Below are positions 44,061 to 54,674 of a stretch of 64,000 bases of DNA, piece by piece (position 1 is the first letter of the stretch; each line of letters starts with the position of its first letter). This DNA comes from Taklimakanibacter deserti (lineage in GTDB: Bacteria > Pseudomonadota > Alphaproteobacteria > Rhizobiales > Aestuariivirgaceae), in contig QORU01000003.1 in assembly GCA_003574785.1 (NCBI GenBank), positions 465,475-529,474 of the forward strand, in the 5' to 3' direction. The notes beneath the pieces are model-generated. The model was not told where the DNA came from. It did no database searches and saw only the letters and a list, made by a program, of their open reading frames with translations. The position numbers and the translations under genes were made by a program.

Positions 44061-44456
44061 ATGAATAAGCTTTCTAAGTTCTCGCTCGCCGTCTTTGGCG
44101 GTGTGAGCGTGCTTATGCTGGCCGTCCCGGCGGATGCAGCGACCGGCCGCGTGAAGTTCCGCGCTTCGGTCGACGAGATTCGCCGCTACTGCGAGCGTCT
44201 CGACGAAGATTTCTGGCGTACCGAACGCACCTATGGCTGCGGCAACAAGGTCGGCTGTTATGGCGGCAAGTGTACGGCGAAGTTCCGGAGCCCGCCTCCT
44301 CCGCCTCCGCCTCCGCCCCCCTTGTTTGCGCGGGATGGAAGCGGCAACGGCGGTGGTGGCCAGGGCGGTCAAACTGCCGGCGGCGGGCGTGGCGACGGCA
44401 ATAGCAACGGCAATAGCAACGGTAGGGGCAGTTCCTCTGCCGGTGGCCCGAACTGA
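44061..44456 (+). CDS. Small exported protein with polyproline hinge and glycine-rich tail
   Basis: A 131-residue protein with a clear GGAGG ribosome site and signal peptide (cleaved near ADAAT). The mature N-terminal domain (residues about 33-80) has four cysteines in YCERL, YGCGN, VGCYGGKC and probably forms two disulfides. A run of ten prolines follows, then a Gly/Asn/Ser tail with GNSN repeats. It looks like a surface-exposed protein with a flexible tail. The Pro run comes from a CCGCCTCC-type tract prone to length change. No family recognised. Confidence 0.75.
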   Translation: MNKLSKFSLAVFGGVSVLMLAVPADAATGRVKFRASVDEIRRYCERLDEDFWRTERTYGCGNKVGCYGGKCTAKFRSPPPPPPPPPPLFARDGSGNGGGGQGGQTAGGGRGDGNSNGNSNGRGSSSAGGPN

Positions 44457-44470
44457 TCGGGAATGAAGCA

Positions 44471-44504
44471 GGTCCGGATCACGATCATGTCGCTGATCCG
44501 GACC
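44471..44504. terminator. Bidirectional terminator-like hairpin
   Basis: Perfect 11-base arms GGTCCGGATCA (44471-44481) and TGATCCGGACC (44494-44504) with a 12-base loop lie between convergent genes, followed on the + strand by CGTTCTATTT. It can serve both transcripts, although the T-tracts are weak. Confidence 0.65.
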
Positions 44505-44508
44505 CGTT

Positions 44509-44781
44509 CTATTTGGCAGGATTCCGGTAATCCAGGATCTTGACCACCAGGACGGCCAGGAAGACCGCGGCGACGGTTGCAATCAGCAGAATATCTCCCG
44601 TCGGCGCCATGGTGACGAGATTCTTGGCCTCGGCCGCAAGGAAGCCGGCTTGCGAGGGGACGGCGCTGACGATCATCAGCACGATGATCGCGGCAATGAG
44701 GCCCAAGGCAAAGACGCCCATGACCAGATGGGTGCGCGCCGCGAAGTCGCGATAGCGCTCTATGACCTGTCTTGCCCGCAT
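44509..44781 (-). CDS. Small membrane protein
   Basis: A 90-residue protein with two predicted membrane helices (LVMGVFALGLIAAIIVLMIVS and ILLIATVAAVFLAVLVV) separated by a short loop, and a basic N-terminus. No family recognised. It is convergent with the polyproline protein. Confidence 0.6.
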   Translation of the reverse strand: MRARQVIERYRDFAARTHLVMGVFALGLIAAIIVLMIVSAVPSQAGFLAAEAKNLVTMAPTGDILLIATVAAVFLAVLVVKILDYRNPAK

Positions 44782-44906
44782 GCTTGCCGTCCAATCCCGA
44801 AATCCAACGATCCAATGAAGTTCATATGAGAAAGCTTTGTGCGCGCTTAAGGCCGAGCCTGTGGCGAAATGATGTTATTCCGTTAACGGAGGATTAAGCG
44901 GCCCGA

Positions 44907-46076
44907 TCACGCGCGTGGATCGAAGTCGTAGATCCACGCCATGCGATCGAGGAAGCGGGCCGGGTCGGTCATCCGCAACACCGCGTTCCGGGCGATGCGC
45001 AGTGGGCCGCCCGCATGATAGGCACGAGCGAGGCGTAGCGAAGACTGGGCGATGCGCCGGGTTCGTGGCTTGCGTAAAGCCTCATAGGCACTGAAGGCGT
45101 GGGCGATGCTGTCGGCGCGTTCGGCTGCGCGGGCGAGCGTGACCGCATCTTCGAGCGCCATGGCGGCCCCTTGCGCAAGATAGGGCAAAGCCGCATGTGC
45201 GGCATCGCCGATGAGGGTCGTCCGGTTGCGCGACCAGCTTGTGACAGGCGCCAGATCGGCGGCCGCCCATTTGTGCCAGGGCGAGGAGATCGCCAGGACC
45301 TGAAACAGATCCGGATGGATCTTGGCGAAATGCGCCATGATTTCCTGGCGGGCCGCCGGCGCCGACCAGTCCTCGCTTTCCCAGCGCCCGTCCATGGCGG
45401 CAACGATATTGAGCGCCTTGCCGCCTCTCACCGGATAGTGCACGACATGGCCGCGCCGGCAGAGCCAGAGCGTTATGGCCGCCAGGTGCTCCGGCATGGG
45501 CCGGTCGAAAGATGTCAGCGCCCGGTGCAGGATCTGATCGTGCTTGCGGAGCGCACCCTCCTGGCCGAGGCTTCGGCGGACGGCCGACCTTATGCCATCG
45601 GCGCCCAGCAGGGCTTCGCCGCGCTCCGACCCGGCCGGGGTCGTGATCTCGACATAACCACCCTTGTCGGCGACACTCGTCACTTCCGCATTCATCGCCA
45701 GTTCTATACCGGCATGCTGCTTGGCCCGCTCCGCCAGCCCGGCCAGGAGGTCGGCCCGGTGGATGACCCGGTAGGGCTCGCCGAAACGCCGTTCGAATTC
45801 GGCACCCAGCGCAATCTCCTGGAGGATTCTGCCGCTATGGCCGTCGCGAATGAGAATCCTGGGCGGTGCGAAGCTCGCCGGCGCGACGCACTCCCAGACA
45901 TCGAGATATTTGAGCGCCCTGACGGCATTGGGGCCGATCTGCAGCCCGGCGCCGACAGTCTCGAAGGCGCCCGCCTTCTCGAGCAGGCGGGCTGCACGGC
46001 CGCTGCGAGTGAGGGCAAGAGCGCTGGCAAGTCCAGCGATGCCGCCGCCGGCGATGAGAATCGGATGACTGGGCAT
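44907..46076 (-). CDS. FAD-dependent aromatic monooxygenase (salicylate hydroxylase-like)
   Basis: A 389-residue class A flavoprotein monooxygenase. The dinucleotide fold LIAGGGIAGLASALAL is at residues 7-22, GADGIRS is the DG motif, and GDAAHAALPYLAQGAAMALEDA is the GD motif. It resembles salicylate and 3-hydroxybenzoate hydroxylases, which add OH to aromatic acids using NAD(P)H and O2. No ring-cleavage genes are near, so the substrate is open. The start at 46076 is the last Met before the fold. Confidence 0.88.
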   Translation of the reverse strand: MPSHPILIAGGGIAGLASALALTRSGRAARLLEKAGAFETVGAGLQIGPNAVRALKYLDVWECVAPASFAPPRILIRDGHSGRILQEIALGAEFERRFGEPYRVIHRADLLAGLAERAKQHAGIELAMNAEVTSVADKGGYVEITTPAGSERGEALLGADGIRSAVRRSLGQEGALRKHDQILHRALTSFDRPMPEHLAAITLWLCRRGHVVHYPVRGGKALNIVAAMDGRWESEDWSAPAARQEIMAHFAKIHPDLFQVLAISSPWHKWAAADLAPVTSWSRNRTTLIGDAAHAALPYLAQGAAMALEDAVTLARAAERADSIAHAFSAYEALRKPRTRRIAQSSLRLARAYHAGGPLRIARNAVLRMTDPARFLDRMAWIYDFDPRA

Positions 46077-46102
46077 TAACGCACTTATCTCCGATCGGCT
46101 GA

Positions 46103-48061
<1,959 letters not shown>

Positions 48062-48067
48062 GCACCC

Positions 48068-48571
48068 ATGATGTATGATGCGTCGGTTCCGGTCTTCATC
48101 CACTTCCTCAATGGCCTCGCGGCGCTGCTGCGCAAGGCCGAAGTGCATGTGCAGGCCAAGAAGCTTGATCCCAATGCCTTCCTTCTCGCCCGCCTGTTTC
48201 CGGACATGTTCACCTTCACCAAGCAGGTGCAGCTCGCCTGCGATTTCGCCAAGGGCACGAGCGCCCGGATCGCCGGCGTCACCGCCCCCAGCCATCCGGA
48301 CGACGAGAAGAGCTTCGATGAACTCCATGAGCGCATCCGCAAGACGATCGATTTCCTGCGCGGCCTGAATAAGGAACAGTTCGCCGAGGCCGCCGACAGG
48401 GCGGTCACCTTCAAGGCGGCGGGCAAGGATCTGACCGTCAAGGGTGCGCAGTACCTCTCCAATGTCGGCCTGCCGAATTTCTATTTCCATGTGACGACCG
48501 CCTATGGGCTTTTGCGCCACAATGGCGTCGAGATCGGCAAAGGCGATTTCCTGGCCCGCAGCCTGAGCTGA
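48068..48571 (+). CDS. DUF1993 family protein
   Basis: A 167-residue helical protein matching the DUF1993 pattern: an N-terminal FIHFLNGLAALLRKAE, PDMFTFTKQVQLACDFAKG in the middle and the C-terminal FYFHVTTAYGLLRHNGVEIGK. DUF1993 proteins resemble DinB-like four-helix bundles, but no activity is established. It follows aatA by 6 bases and abuts the convergent AraC gene by one base. Confidence 0.87.
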   Translation: MMYDASVPVFIHFLNGLAALLRKAEVHVQAKKLDPNAFLLARLFPDMFTFTKQVQLACDFAKGTSARIAGVTAPSHPDDEKSFDELHERIRKTIDFLRGLNKEQFAEAADRAVTFKAAGKDLTVKGAQYLSNVGLPNFYFHVTTAYGLLRHNGVEIGKGDFLARSLS

Positions 48572-48572
48572 A

Positions 48573-49421
48573 TCAGCTCCTCCGGAAGGCCTGCGGGGTC
48601 ATGCCGATGATTTCGCGGAAACGGGCGTTGAAGGTCGACAGATCGCCGAAGCCCGCGGCGAAGGCGACCGCGGCAACCGGTGCCGTTGATGTCTTCAGCG
48701 CCATCGCCGCGCGCCGCATACGCAGGTTGAGCAGGAGCTGATAAGGGGTCACGCCGAGGACCTCTCTGAAGGTGCGCAGGAAGTGATAGCGGCTCATACG
48801 CGCCACTTGCGCCAGGTCGCCGAGACCCAGAGGCATGTCGGCACGCTCCTCGATATAACGCACCGCGTCGCTCACGCGTTGCCGGTCGCGCGCAGGTGCA
48901 TCGGCCCTGTGGGGCGTGCCGTCGGTGAGAGTCTCGAGCACCCCTTCGGCGAGGCCGATCGACAGTTCCTCCAGCCGTAGCGGACCTTCGTCGTGGCGCC
49001 CTGCCTCCGCCTTTACGACGAGCCCCGCCAGCTTGCGCCAAGCCGGAAGCATGGTGGTCGGGAAGCGGAAGCGGTGCGAGCCTGCGGCCGTCGTCGCGAT
49101 CTCTTCGAAGAACGGGCGCGAGAAATTGAAGGACAGGCAATGATCGCCCGTCCCATGCTCATGGCCGCATTCGAAACAGGCGCCGGCATTGCCGAGCAGC
49201 AGCGATCCCGGATACATCAGCGCCCGTTCGCCGTCGCTGCGATAGACGAAGGAGCCGGCAAGGACGACGGCGATCGCCACATCCTCATGCTGCTCCTCGA
49301 AAGCGCGATGCTCGGGCCCCAATGTGCAGATCACGTCGCTGACACACCAGCCTTCGCCCTTGGCCAGGATGCGGGCCGCAGGCGGGCGTGGTGGGGTGTC
49401 GGGAAGGGCTGCGCTGGCCAT
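48573..49421 (-). CDS. AraC family transcriptional regulator
   Basis: A 282-residue regulator with an N-terminal cupin sensor (with a cysteine-containing NAGACFECGHEH loop) and a C-terminal AraC double HTH: LGLGDLAQVARMSRYHFLRTF and APVAAVAFAAGFGDLSTFNARFREIIGMTPQAFR. The start at 49421 is the last Met before the sensor; the longer open frame runs into other genes. Divergent from the VOC gene, 90 bases apart, which it may control. Confidence 0.88.
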   Translation of the reverse strand: MASAALPDTPPRPPAARILAKGEGWCVSDVICTLGPEHRAFEEQHEDVAIAVVLAGSFVYRSDGERALMYPGSLLLGNAGACFECGHEHGTGDHCLSFNFSRPFFEEIATTAAGSHRFRFPTTMLPAWRKLAGLVVKAEAGRHDEGPLRLEELSIGLAEGVLETLTDGTPHRADAPARDRQRVSDAVRYIEERADMPLGLGDLAQVARMSRYHFLRTFREVLGVTPYQLLLNLRMRRAAMALKTSTAPVAAVAFAAGFGDLSTFNARFREIIGMTPQAFRRS

Positions 49422-49511
49422 GCGCAAAAATAGCAATTTTCCCCAAGCCGGCCAATCGCCGACAGGCTTAGATGCCCCACACTGCTGACATTTTCTGAAG
49501 GAGATTTTCCT

Positions 49512-49895
49512 ATGCTCGATCATGTCTCGATAGGGGTGCGCGATGTCGCGGCCGCCAAGCGCTTTTACGATGCGGCCTTGAAGCCCTTGGGCTATGCCTG
49601 CCTCAGCGACAGCCCGGGCTCGCTCGGCTATGGCAGCGGCAGTGTCACCCTGTGGATCAGCGAAAGCGACCGTCCGGTTCCGGCGGATGAGAAATCGGGC
49701 CTGCATTTCTGCTTTGCGGCGCCGAACCGGGAAAGCGTCCAGGCCTTCCACAAGGCGGCACTGGCCAAGGGGGGACGCGACAATGGCAAGCCCGGATTGC
49801 GCGCCGATTACGGGGCGGATTACTACGCGGCCTTCGTGATCGATCCGGAAGGCTACCGGCTCGAAGCCTATTGCGGCAAGCCGGCGAAAGGCTGA
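49512..49895 (+). CDS. VOC family protein (glyoxalase/bleomycin-resistance fold)
   Basis: A 127-residue vicinal-oxygen-chelate protein. MLDHVSIGVRDVAAAKRFYD supplies the first metal-site histidine, and YYAAFVIDPEGYRLEAYC ends the fold with the usual Asp-Pro-Glu-Gly turn and Glu ligand. Such proteins isomerise or cleave small aldehydes or bind antibiotics; specificity unknown. It is followed after one base by an NTF2-like gene, a probable operon under the AraC regulator. Confidence 0.88.
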   Translation: MLDHVSIGVRDVAAAKRFYDAALKPLGYACLSDSPGSLGYGSGSVTLWISESDRPVPADEKSGLHFCFAAPNRESVQAFHKAALAKGGRDNGKPGLRADYGADYYAAFVIDPEGYRLEAYCGKPAKG

Positions 49896-49896
49896 A

Positions 49897-50346
49897 GTGA
49901 TGAGCGAGACGGAGGCGATGCGCCAGCTCAAGGCGTTGAACGCTCGATTCATCCATAATTTCGTGACCAACGACGTCGCATCGCACGATGCCATCACGCA
50001 CCGGGATTTCGTCTATGTATCCACCGAGGGTCTGCGGCGGGGCCGGGACGAATATCTGAAGCGCTGGGCGACCGGCTTCAATCCGGACGTCATCGTCTAT
50101 TGGGACTACCGCGATGAGCGCATCACGCTGTTCGGCGATGTCGCCCTTATCTGGTCGGTCAACAAGCATGTGATGGTCTCGGGCGGTGAGGAAGTCGCCG
50201 GGATGACCGGCTATACCGACACCTATCTTCGCGATGGCGGAGACTGGAAATGCATCCAGGCCCAACTGGTGCCGGTGTCCCGGGACAACTATCCGCCGGA
50301 TCAGACGATCGTGCGGAAATACGTCAAAGGCAAGGTGCAGGCATAA
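49897..50346 (+). CDS. NTF2-like (DUF4440-type) protein
   Basis: A 149-residue SnoaL/NTF2-like fold: an N-terminal helix ALNARFIHNFVTNDVASHDAI, then HRDFVYVSTEG and beta strands around VALIWSVNKHVMVSGG and YLRDGGDWKCIQAQL. This fold binds small hydrophobic ligands or catalyses isomerisations; no catalytic residue is clear. Start may be GTG 49897 or ATG 49900. Coupled to the VOC gene. Confidence 0.8.
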   Translation: MMSETEAMRQLKALNARFIHNFVTNDVASHDAITHRDFVYVSTEGLRRGRDEYLKRWATGFNPDVIVYWDYRDERITLFGDVALIWSVNKHVMVSGGEEVAGMTGYTDTYLRDGGDWKCIQAQLVPVSRDNYPPDQTIVRKYVKGKVQA

Positions 50347-50368
50347 GGCAAAATAACGAGTCAATTGA

Positions 50369-50396
50369 ATCCGTTAGGCGCAAGTCCTAAACGGAT
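50369..50396 (+). promoter_or_regulatory. Hairpin just upstream of the GNAT gene
   Basis: ATCCGTTAGG (50369-50378) pairs with CCTAAACGGAT (50386-50396) with one bulged base and a 7-base loop. It ends 2 bases before the GNAT start codon and includes the GGAT of its ribosome-site region, so it could limit translation. A terminator role for the upstream gene is less likely, as no T-run follows. Confidence 0.35.
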
Positions 50397-50398
50397 AG

Positions 50399-50905
50399 GT
50401 GATGACCGCGATCGCACCTGAAGAACCGGAGCAGCGTCAACAAGTGCTGGCGCTCAACCGGCTGGCGTTCGAAGGCGAAGACGAGGCGCGGATCATCGAA
50501 GCCTTGAGTCGTGGTGGCCTTTGCGTGCTCTCGCTCGTCGCGGTTGATGGCGCGACGATCACCGGCCATATCCTGTTCAGCCGTCTCGCAGTCGAAGTGG
50601 ATGGCCGCCAGATCAAGACTGTGGCGCTTGCGCCGATGGCGGTGCTGCCGGCCTATCAGGGCAAAGGCATCGGCTCGGCCCTCATCCGGCGCGGCCTCGC
50701 GCTGCTGGCGGCGCGGGATGTCGAGGCCGTTATCGTGGTCGGACATACGGGCTTCTATCAGCGCTTCGGCTTCGCGGCGGAACGGGTGCGCCATATCGCA
50801 AGCCCGTTCCAGGGGCACGACGCCTATATGGGACTCGAGCTCAAGCCCGGCGCGCTCGCCGGCAAACAGGGAACGTGCCGTTACCCGGAAGCCTTCGCGC
50901 TCTGA
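50399..50905 (+). CDS. GNAT family N-acetyltransferase
   Basis: A 168-residue acetyltransferase. The acetyl-CoA pyrophosphate loop is [15 protein letters not shown], and the FYQRFGF segment follows, as in the YhbS-like subgroup that acetylates small amines or peptides. Start may be GTG 50399 or ATG 50402. The 3' end overlaps the convergent tctA gene by 25 bases. Substrate unknown. Confidence 0.88.
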   Translation: MMTAIAPEEPEQRQQVLALNRLAFEGEDEARIIEALSRGGLCVLSLVAVDGATITGHILFSRLAVEVDGRQIKTVALAPMAVLPAYQGKGIGSALIRRGLALLAARDVEAVIVVGHTGFYQRFGFAAERVRHIASPFQGHDAYMGLELKPGALAGKQGTCRYPEAFAL

Positions 50906-52389
50906 AGCCGCGCCGCCCGCCAGCGATAGATGAGCGGCCCGAAGAAGACGAGCGCCGCGATGACGAGCAGCGCCAGCGACAAAGGATGGGTGAAGAATAC
51001 CGAGGCATCGCCCTGGCTGATGGTAAGCGCCCGGCGGAACTGTGCTTCGGCGAGGCGCCCCAGAATGAGGCCGATCACGCAAGGCGCCACCGGGAAATCA
51101 TAGCGCCGCATCAGGAAGCCGAGGAGGCCGACCAGAAAGAGCAGGATGAGATCGAAGGTCGAATTGTTGAGGCTGTAGACGCCCAAGGTCGAGAACAGCA
51201 GGATGCCGCCATAGAGAAGGGGCTGAGGAATGGCGAGGAGGCGCACCCAGAGCCCGGCGAGCGGCAGGTTCAGGATGAGCAGCATCATATTGCCGATATA
51301 GAGGCTGGCGATGAGCCCCCAGACGAGCGTCGAGGAGGACGAGAACAGCAAGGGACCCGGCTTCAGATTGTATTGCTCGAAAGCGGCGAGAAGGATGGCG
51401 GCGGTCGCCGAGGTGGGCAGGCCCAAGGTCAGAAGCGGAACGAGCACGCCGGCGACGGCCGCATTGTTGGCGGCCTCGGGCCCGGCCACGCCCTCGATGG
51501 CGCCCTTGCCGAATTCCTCAGGCTTCTTCGACAGGCGCTTTTCGAGGAAATAAGACAGAAAGGTCGGGATCTCGGTGCCGCCGGCCGGCAGGGCGCCGAA
51601 GGGGAAGCCCAGAGCGGTGCCGCGCAGCCAAGGCTTCCAGGAGCGTCGCCATTCCTCGCGGGTCATGAACAGGGAGCCGCGAATGGGCATGACCTCGCCC
51701 GCCCGCATGTCGGGCCTGGACGCCATATAGAGCGCCTCGCCCACCGCGAAGAGGCCGACCGCGACCACCACGATATCGATGCCGCGCAACAGGCTCAAGA
51801 TGCCGAAAGTCAGGCGCGGCTGGCCGGTCAGGACATCGGTGCCGACAAGGCCGATGGCGAGGCCGAGCAGCAGGCTGGTGATGCCGCGCGACAGCGACAG
51901 GCCGAGGAGTGCCGAGACCGTGGTGAAGGCCAGCACCATGAGCGCGAAATATTCCGCCGGGCCAAAGAGCAGAGCGAGCTTGACGAAGAGCGGGGCCAGG
52001 AAGGTGATGGCGATGGTGCCCAAGGTGCCGGCGACGAAGGAGCCGATGGCGGCCGTGGCAAGCGCTGCCGCGCCACGGCCCTTCTTTGCCATCACATTGC
52101 CCTCGACCGCGGTGATGATGGAGCCGGACTCGCCCGGCGTGTTGAGCAGGATCGACGTCGTCGATGAGCCATACATCGCGCCGTAATAGAGTCCGGCGAA
52201 CATGATGAAGGCGCCGGTCGGGTCGAGCTTGGCGGTGATCGGCAGCAGCAGAGCGATGGTGAGGGCAGGGCCGATGCCGGGCAGGATGCCGATGGCGGTG
52301 CCAAGCGTCGTGCCGAGCAGGCACCACATGAGGTTCATCGGCGTGATCGCCGTCGCGAAACCCTGCAGGAGCGAATGGAGCACGTCCAT
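50881..52389 (-). CDS. tctA: Tripartite tricarboxylate transporter large permease TctA
   Basis: A 502-residue membrane protein with about 12 helices. TctA signatures are present: [14 protein letters not shown] near the N-terminus, [19 protein letters not shown] and, in the second half, [17 protein letters not shown]. With TctB and the binding protein TctC it imports citrate or other di/tricarboxylates using the proton gradient. The gap to tctB is 2 bases. The window does not show which acid is carried. Confidence 0.94.
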   Translation of the reverse strand: MDVLHSLLQGFATAITPMNLMWCLLGTTLGTAIGILPGIGPALTIALLLPITAKLDPTGAFIMFAGLYYGAMYGSSTTSILLNTPGESGSIITAVEGNVMAKKGRGAAALATAAIGSFVAGTLGTIAITFLAPLFVKLALLFGPAEYFALMVLAFTTVSALLGLSLSRGITSLLLGLAIGLVGTDVLTGQPRLTFGILSLLRGIDIVVVAVGLFAVGEALYMASRPDMRAGEVMPIRGSLFMTREEWRRSWKPWLRGTALGFPFGALPAGGTEIPTFLSYFLEKRLSKKPEEFGKGAIEGVAGPEAANNAAVAGVLVPLLTLGLPTSATAAILLAAFEQYNLKPGPLLFSSSSTLVWGLIASLYIGNMMLLILNLPLAGLWVRLLAIPQPLLYGGILLFSTLGVYSLNNSTFDLILLFLVGLLGFLMRRYDFPVAPCVIGLILGRLAEAQFRRALTISQGDASVFFTHPLSLALLVIAALVFFGPLIYRWRAARLQSAKASG

Positions 52390-52391
52390 GG

Positions 52392-52874
52392 CTACAAGAC
52401 CCCTGCGAGGATGCCGGGCGGCAATTGCAACCCGAGCCCGTGCGTGAAGCCCAGATAGCTCGCCAGCACCAAGATGACCGCGACGATGCCGTCACGCAGG
52501 AAATTGCGGCTGCCGAAAGCGAAAGCCACGCACAGGAAGAGGAATATTCCCGAAATCACGAAGCCCAGAGGTTTCAGGATATTGAGATGGATGAGAAGAC
52601 CAGCGCCGATGATGAGCAAAGCGCGCCAGTCGGTGTCAAAACCCTCGGCCACGATCTCGCGCTTGGCGCCCGGCGCCCAGGCGTTCCAGACGAAATAGGC
52701 GCCGACGGCGGCGAGCGCCGCGGCGATGAAATAGGGAAAGGCCTGCGGGCCGACGCGCGCATAGGTCGGTGGCACTTGCATTCCCAGGGAGTCGACGAAA
52801 ACGATGAGGCCCAGCACGGCAAGGCCGAAGCCGATCGCGAGACCGGCTCCGGATCTTGGTGTGTTGTTCTCCAC
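52392..52874 (-). CDS. tctB: Tripartite tricarboxylate transporter small permease TctB
   Basis: About 160 residues with four membrane helices, of the TctB (DUF1468) family. [27 protein letters not shown] is the typical first half, with PQAFPYF after it. I set the start at GTG 52874, 10 bases after the tctC stop, because an earlier TTG at 52901 would overlap tctC and has a weaker ribosome site. Length is normal. Functions only with TctA. Confidence 0.85.
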   Translation of the reverse strand: MENNTPRSGAGLAIGFGLAVLGLIVFVDSLGMQVPPTYARVGPQAFPYFIAAALAAVGAYFVWNAWAPGAKREIVAEGFDTDWRALLIIGAGLLIHLNILKPLGFVISGIFLFLCVAFAFGSRNFLRDGIVAVILVLASYLGFTHGLGLQLPPGILAGVL

Positions 52875-52884
52875 GGGGGCCGCC

Positions 52885-53862
52885 CTACTGAACGAGGCCA
52901 ATGCCTTTCAGGATCTCCGTGACGCGGGCATCTTCCGCGGCGAGGAGTTTGCCGAACTCATCGCCCGGCAGATAGAGATCGGTCCAGTTCTTGGCGGCGA
53001 GCACCTTCTTCCAGGCATCGCTCTTGACCGCGGCATCGACGGTGTCGAGCAGGGCCTTCTTCTGCTCGTCGTTGATGCCGGGCGGGGCGACGATGGCGCG
53101 CCAGTTGGCGAGATCGACATCGACGCCCTGTTCCTTGAGAGTCGGGATATCTATCCCTGCGACGCGCTCGGGCGCCGAAATGGCGAGCGCCCGCAACTCG
53201 CCCGATTTGATCTGGCCCTCCCATTCGCTGTAGCCCGAGATGCCGGCCACCACATGGCCGCCCATCACCGCGGCCAGCGCCTCGCCGCCGCCCGAGAAGG
53301 GCACGTAATTGAGCTTCGACACATCGGCGCCCGCCGCCTTGGCGATGAGGCCCGCCAGAATGTGATCGGTGCCGCCGGCCGAGCCGCCGCCCCAGGCGAC
53401 CGCACCCGGATCGGCCTTGAGCTTGGCCACGAGGTCGGCGAGCGTCTTGATCTCGGACGAGCCCGGAACGACGATGACCTCATACTCGCCGGTGAGCCTG
53501 GCGATCGGCGTCGTGTCTTTGAGCGTCACGGCGGATTTGTTGGTGAGGATGGCGCCCACCATCACCAGGCCGTTGACCATCAGCACATTGTCCTTACCGG
53601 ATTCCTGCCCGGCGAGCTGCGCCAGACCCACGGTGCCGCCGGCCCCCGGCACGTTCTCGACGGTGACCGCCTTGACGGCGCCACCTCCCTGCACCGCTTC
53701 CTGCATGGCGCGGGCCGTCTGGTCCCAGCCGCCGCCTGGCGCAGCAGGCGCGATGATGCGCAATTCGTCGAGCGCCAGAGCCGGAGTGGATGCGAGATTC
53801 GGATAAAGGCCGCCGGCCAGCAAAAGCGCCATAGCCGAGGCAAGAAGGGTTCTACGGGTCAT
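52885..53862 (-). CDS. tctC: Tripartite tricarboxylate transporter substrate-binding protein TctC
   Basis: A 325-residue periplasmic binding protein of the Bug/TctC family. After a Sec signal ([13 protein letters not shown], cleaved near ALALD) come the first pocket segment [17 protein letters not shown] and [12 protein letters not shown], then [16 protein letters not shown], which line the carboxylate site. The ATG at 53862 follows a GGAGG site. It is the first gene of tctCBA, divergent from the two-component genes. Confidence 0.93.
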   Translation of the reverse strand: MTRRTLLASAMALLLAGGLYPNLASTPALALDELRIIAPAAPGGGWDQTARAMQEAVQGGGAVKAVTVENVPGAGGTVGLAQLAGQESGKDNVLMVNGLVMVGAILTNKSAVTLKDTTPIARLTGEYEVIVVPGSSEIKTLADLVAKLKADPGAVAWGGGSAGGTDHILAGLIAKAAGADVSKLNYVPFSGGGEALAAVMGGHVVAGISGYSEWEGQIKSGELRALAISAPERVAGIDIPTLKEQGVDVDLANWRAIVAPPGINDEQKKALLDTVDAAVKSDAWKKVLAAKNWTDLYLPGDEFGKLLAAEDARVTEILKGIGLVQ

Positions 53863-53999
53863 CGGGTTCCTCCACTTGTATCGATATCGACAGACGGCCA
53901 TCTTGTTGTGGCCTAACTCATGGAGCCGCGTTTAAGCTCGAATCCTGTCATGAAGCTGTCATTGCCACAAGCGGTTTTATACTCGGTCCTTGGCGCCAG

Positions 54000-54674
54000 A
54001 TGCGGATCCTGATCGTCGAGGACACGCCGGATGTCGGCGAAGCCATCGTCGCTGCCATGTCGCGGGCGGGATATGCGGTCGACTGGCAGATGACGGGAGA
54101 GGGTGCGCGTGATGCGCTCAATGTGCAGTCCTATGACCTCATCATTCTCGATGTGATGCTGCCCGATATCGACGGCTTCACGCTTCTGGGCGAGATCCGG
54201 GCCCGCAAGATCGACACGGCGGTGCTGGTCCTGACGGCGCGCTCACAGGTCGACGACCGGGTGAGCGCGCTCGATCTCGGCGCCGATGATTATCTGGTCA
54301 AGCCTTTCGACTTCCGCGAGCTCGAAGCGAGAGCCCGGGCGCTCGGCCGGCGGCGGCATGGCGCGACGGTGAGCCGGCTCGAGGTCGGCGATGTGGTTCT
54401 CGACCAGGCGGCGCGGCTGGTGATGGTCGCCGGCGAAAGAGTGGACCTCACGCGGCGCGAAGTGGCGCTGCTCGAAGTGCTGATGGCGCGGCCGCAGAGG
54501 GTGTTCAGCAAGGCCGAGCTCCTGAACCAGCTCTTCGGCTTCGGCGAGGAGGCGAACGAAAACGCCATCGAGCTCTATGTCGCGCGGCTCCGCCGCAAGC
54601 TCGGCGCCGCCAGTATGGAAATCAGGACCTTGCGTGGCCTCGGCTATCAGGCAGGGACGATCGATGAGAAGTAG
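54000..54674 (+). CDS. OmpR-family response regulator (TctD-like)
   Basis: A 224-residue two-domain regulator. The receiver has the acid pocket VEDTPD, phospho-Asp51 in LIILDVMLPD, and the switch Lys in YLVKPFD. The C-terminal winged helix (ARLVMVAGERVDLTRREVALLEVL to RLRRKLGA) binds DNA. Position beside tctCBA and the size make it the probable activator of that transporter. Its start lies 137 bases from tctC; within this gap TTGTGGC (53906) and GCCACAA (53964) form an inverted pair that could be half-sites. Confidence 0.9.
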   Translation: MRILIVEDTPDVGEAIVAAMSRAGYAVDWQMTGEGARDALNVQSYDLIILDVMLPDIDGFTLLGEIRARKIDTAVLVLTARSQVDDRVSALDLGADDYLVKPFDFRELEARARALGRRRHGATVSRLEVGDVVLDQAARLVMVAGERVDLTRREVALLEVLMARPQRVFSKAELLNQLFGFGEEANENAIELYVARLRRKLGAASMEIRTLRGLGYQAGTIDEK

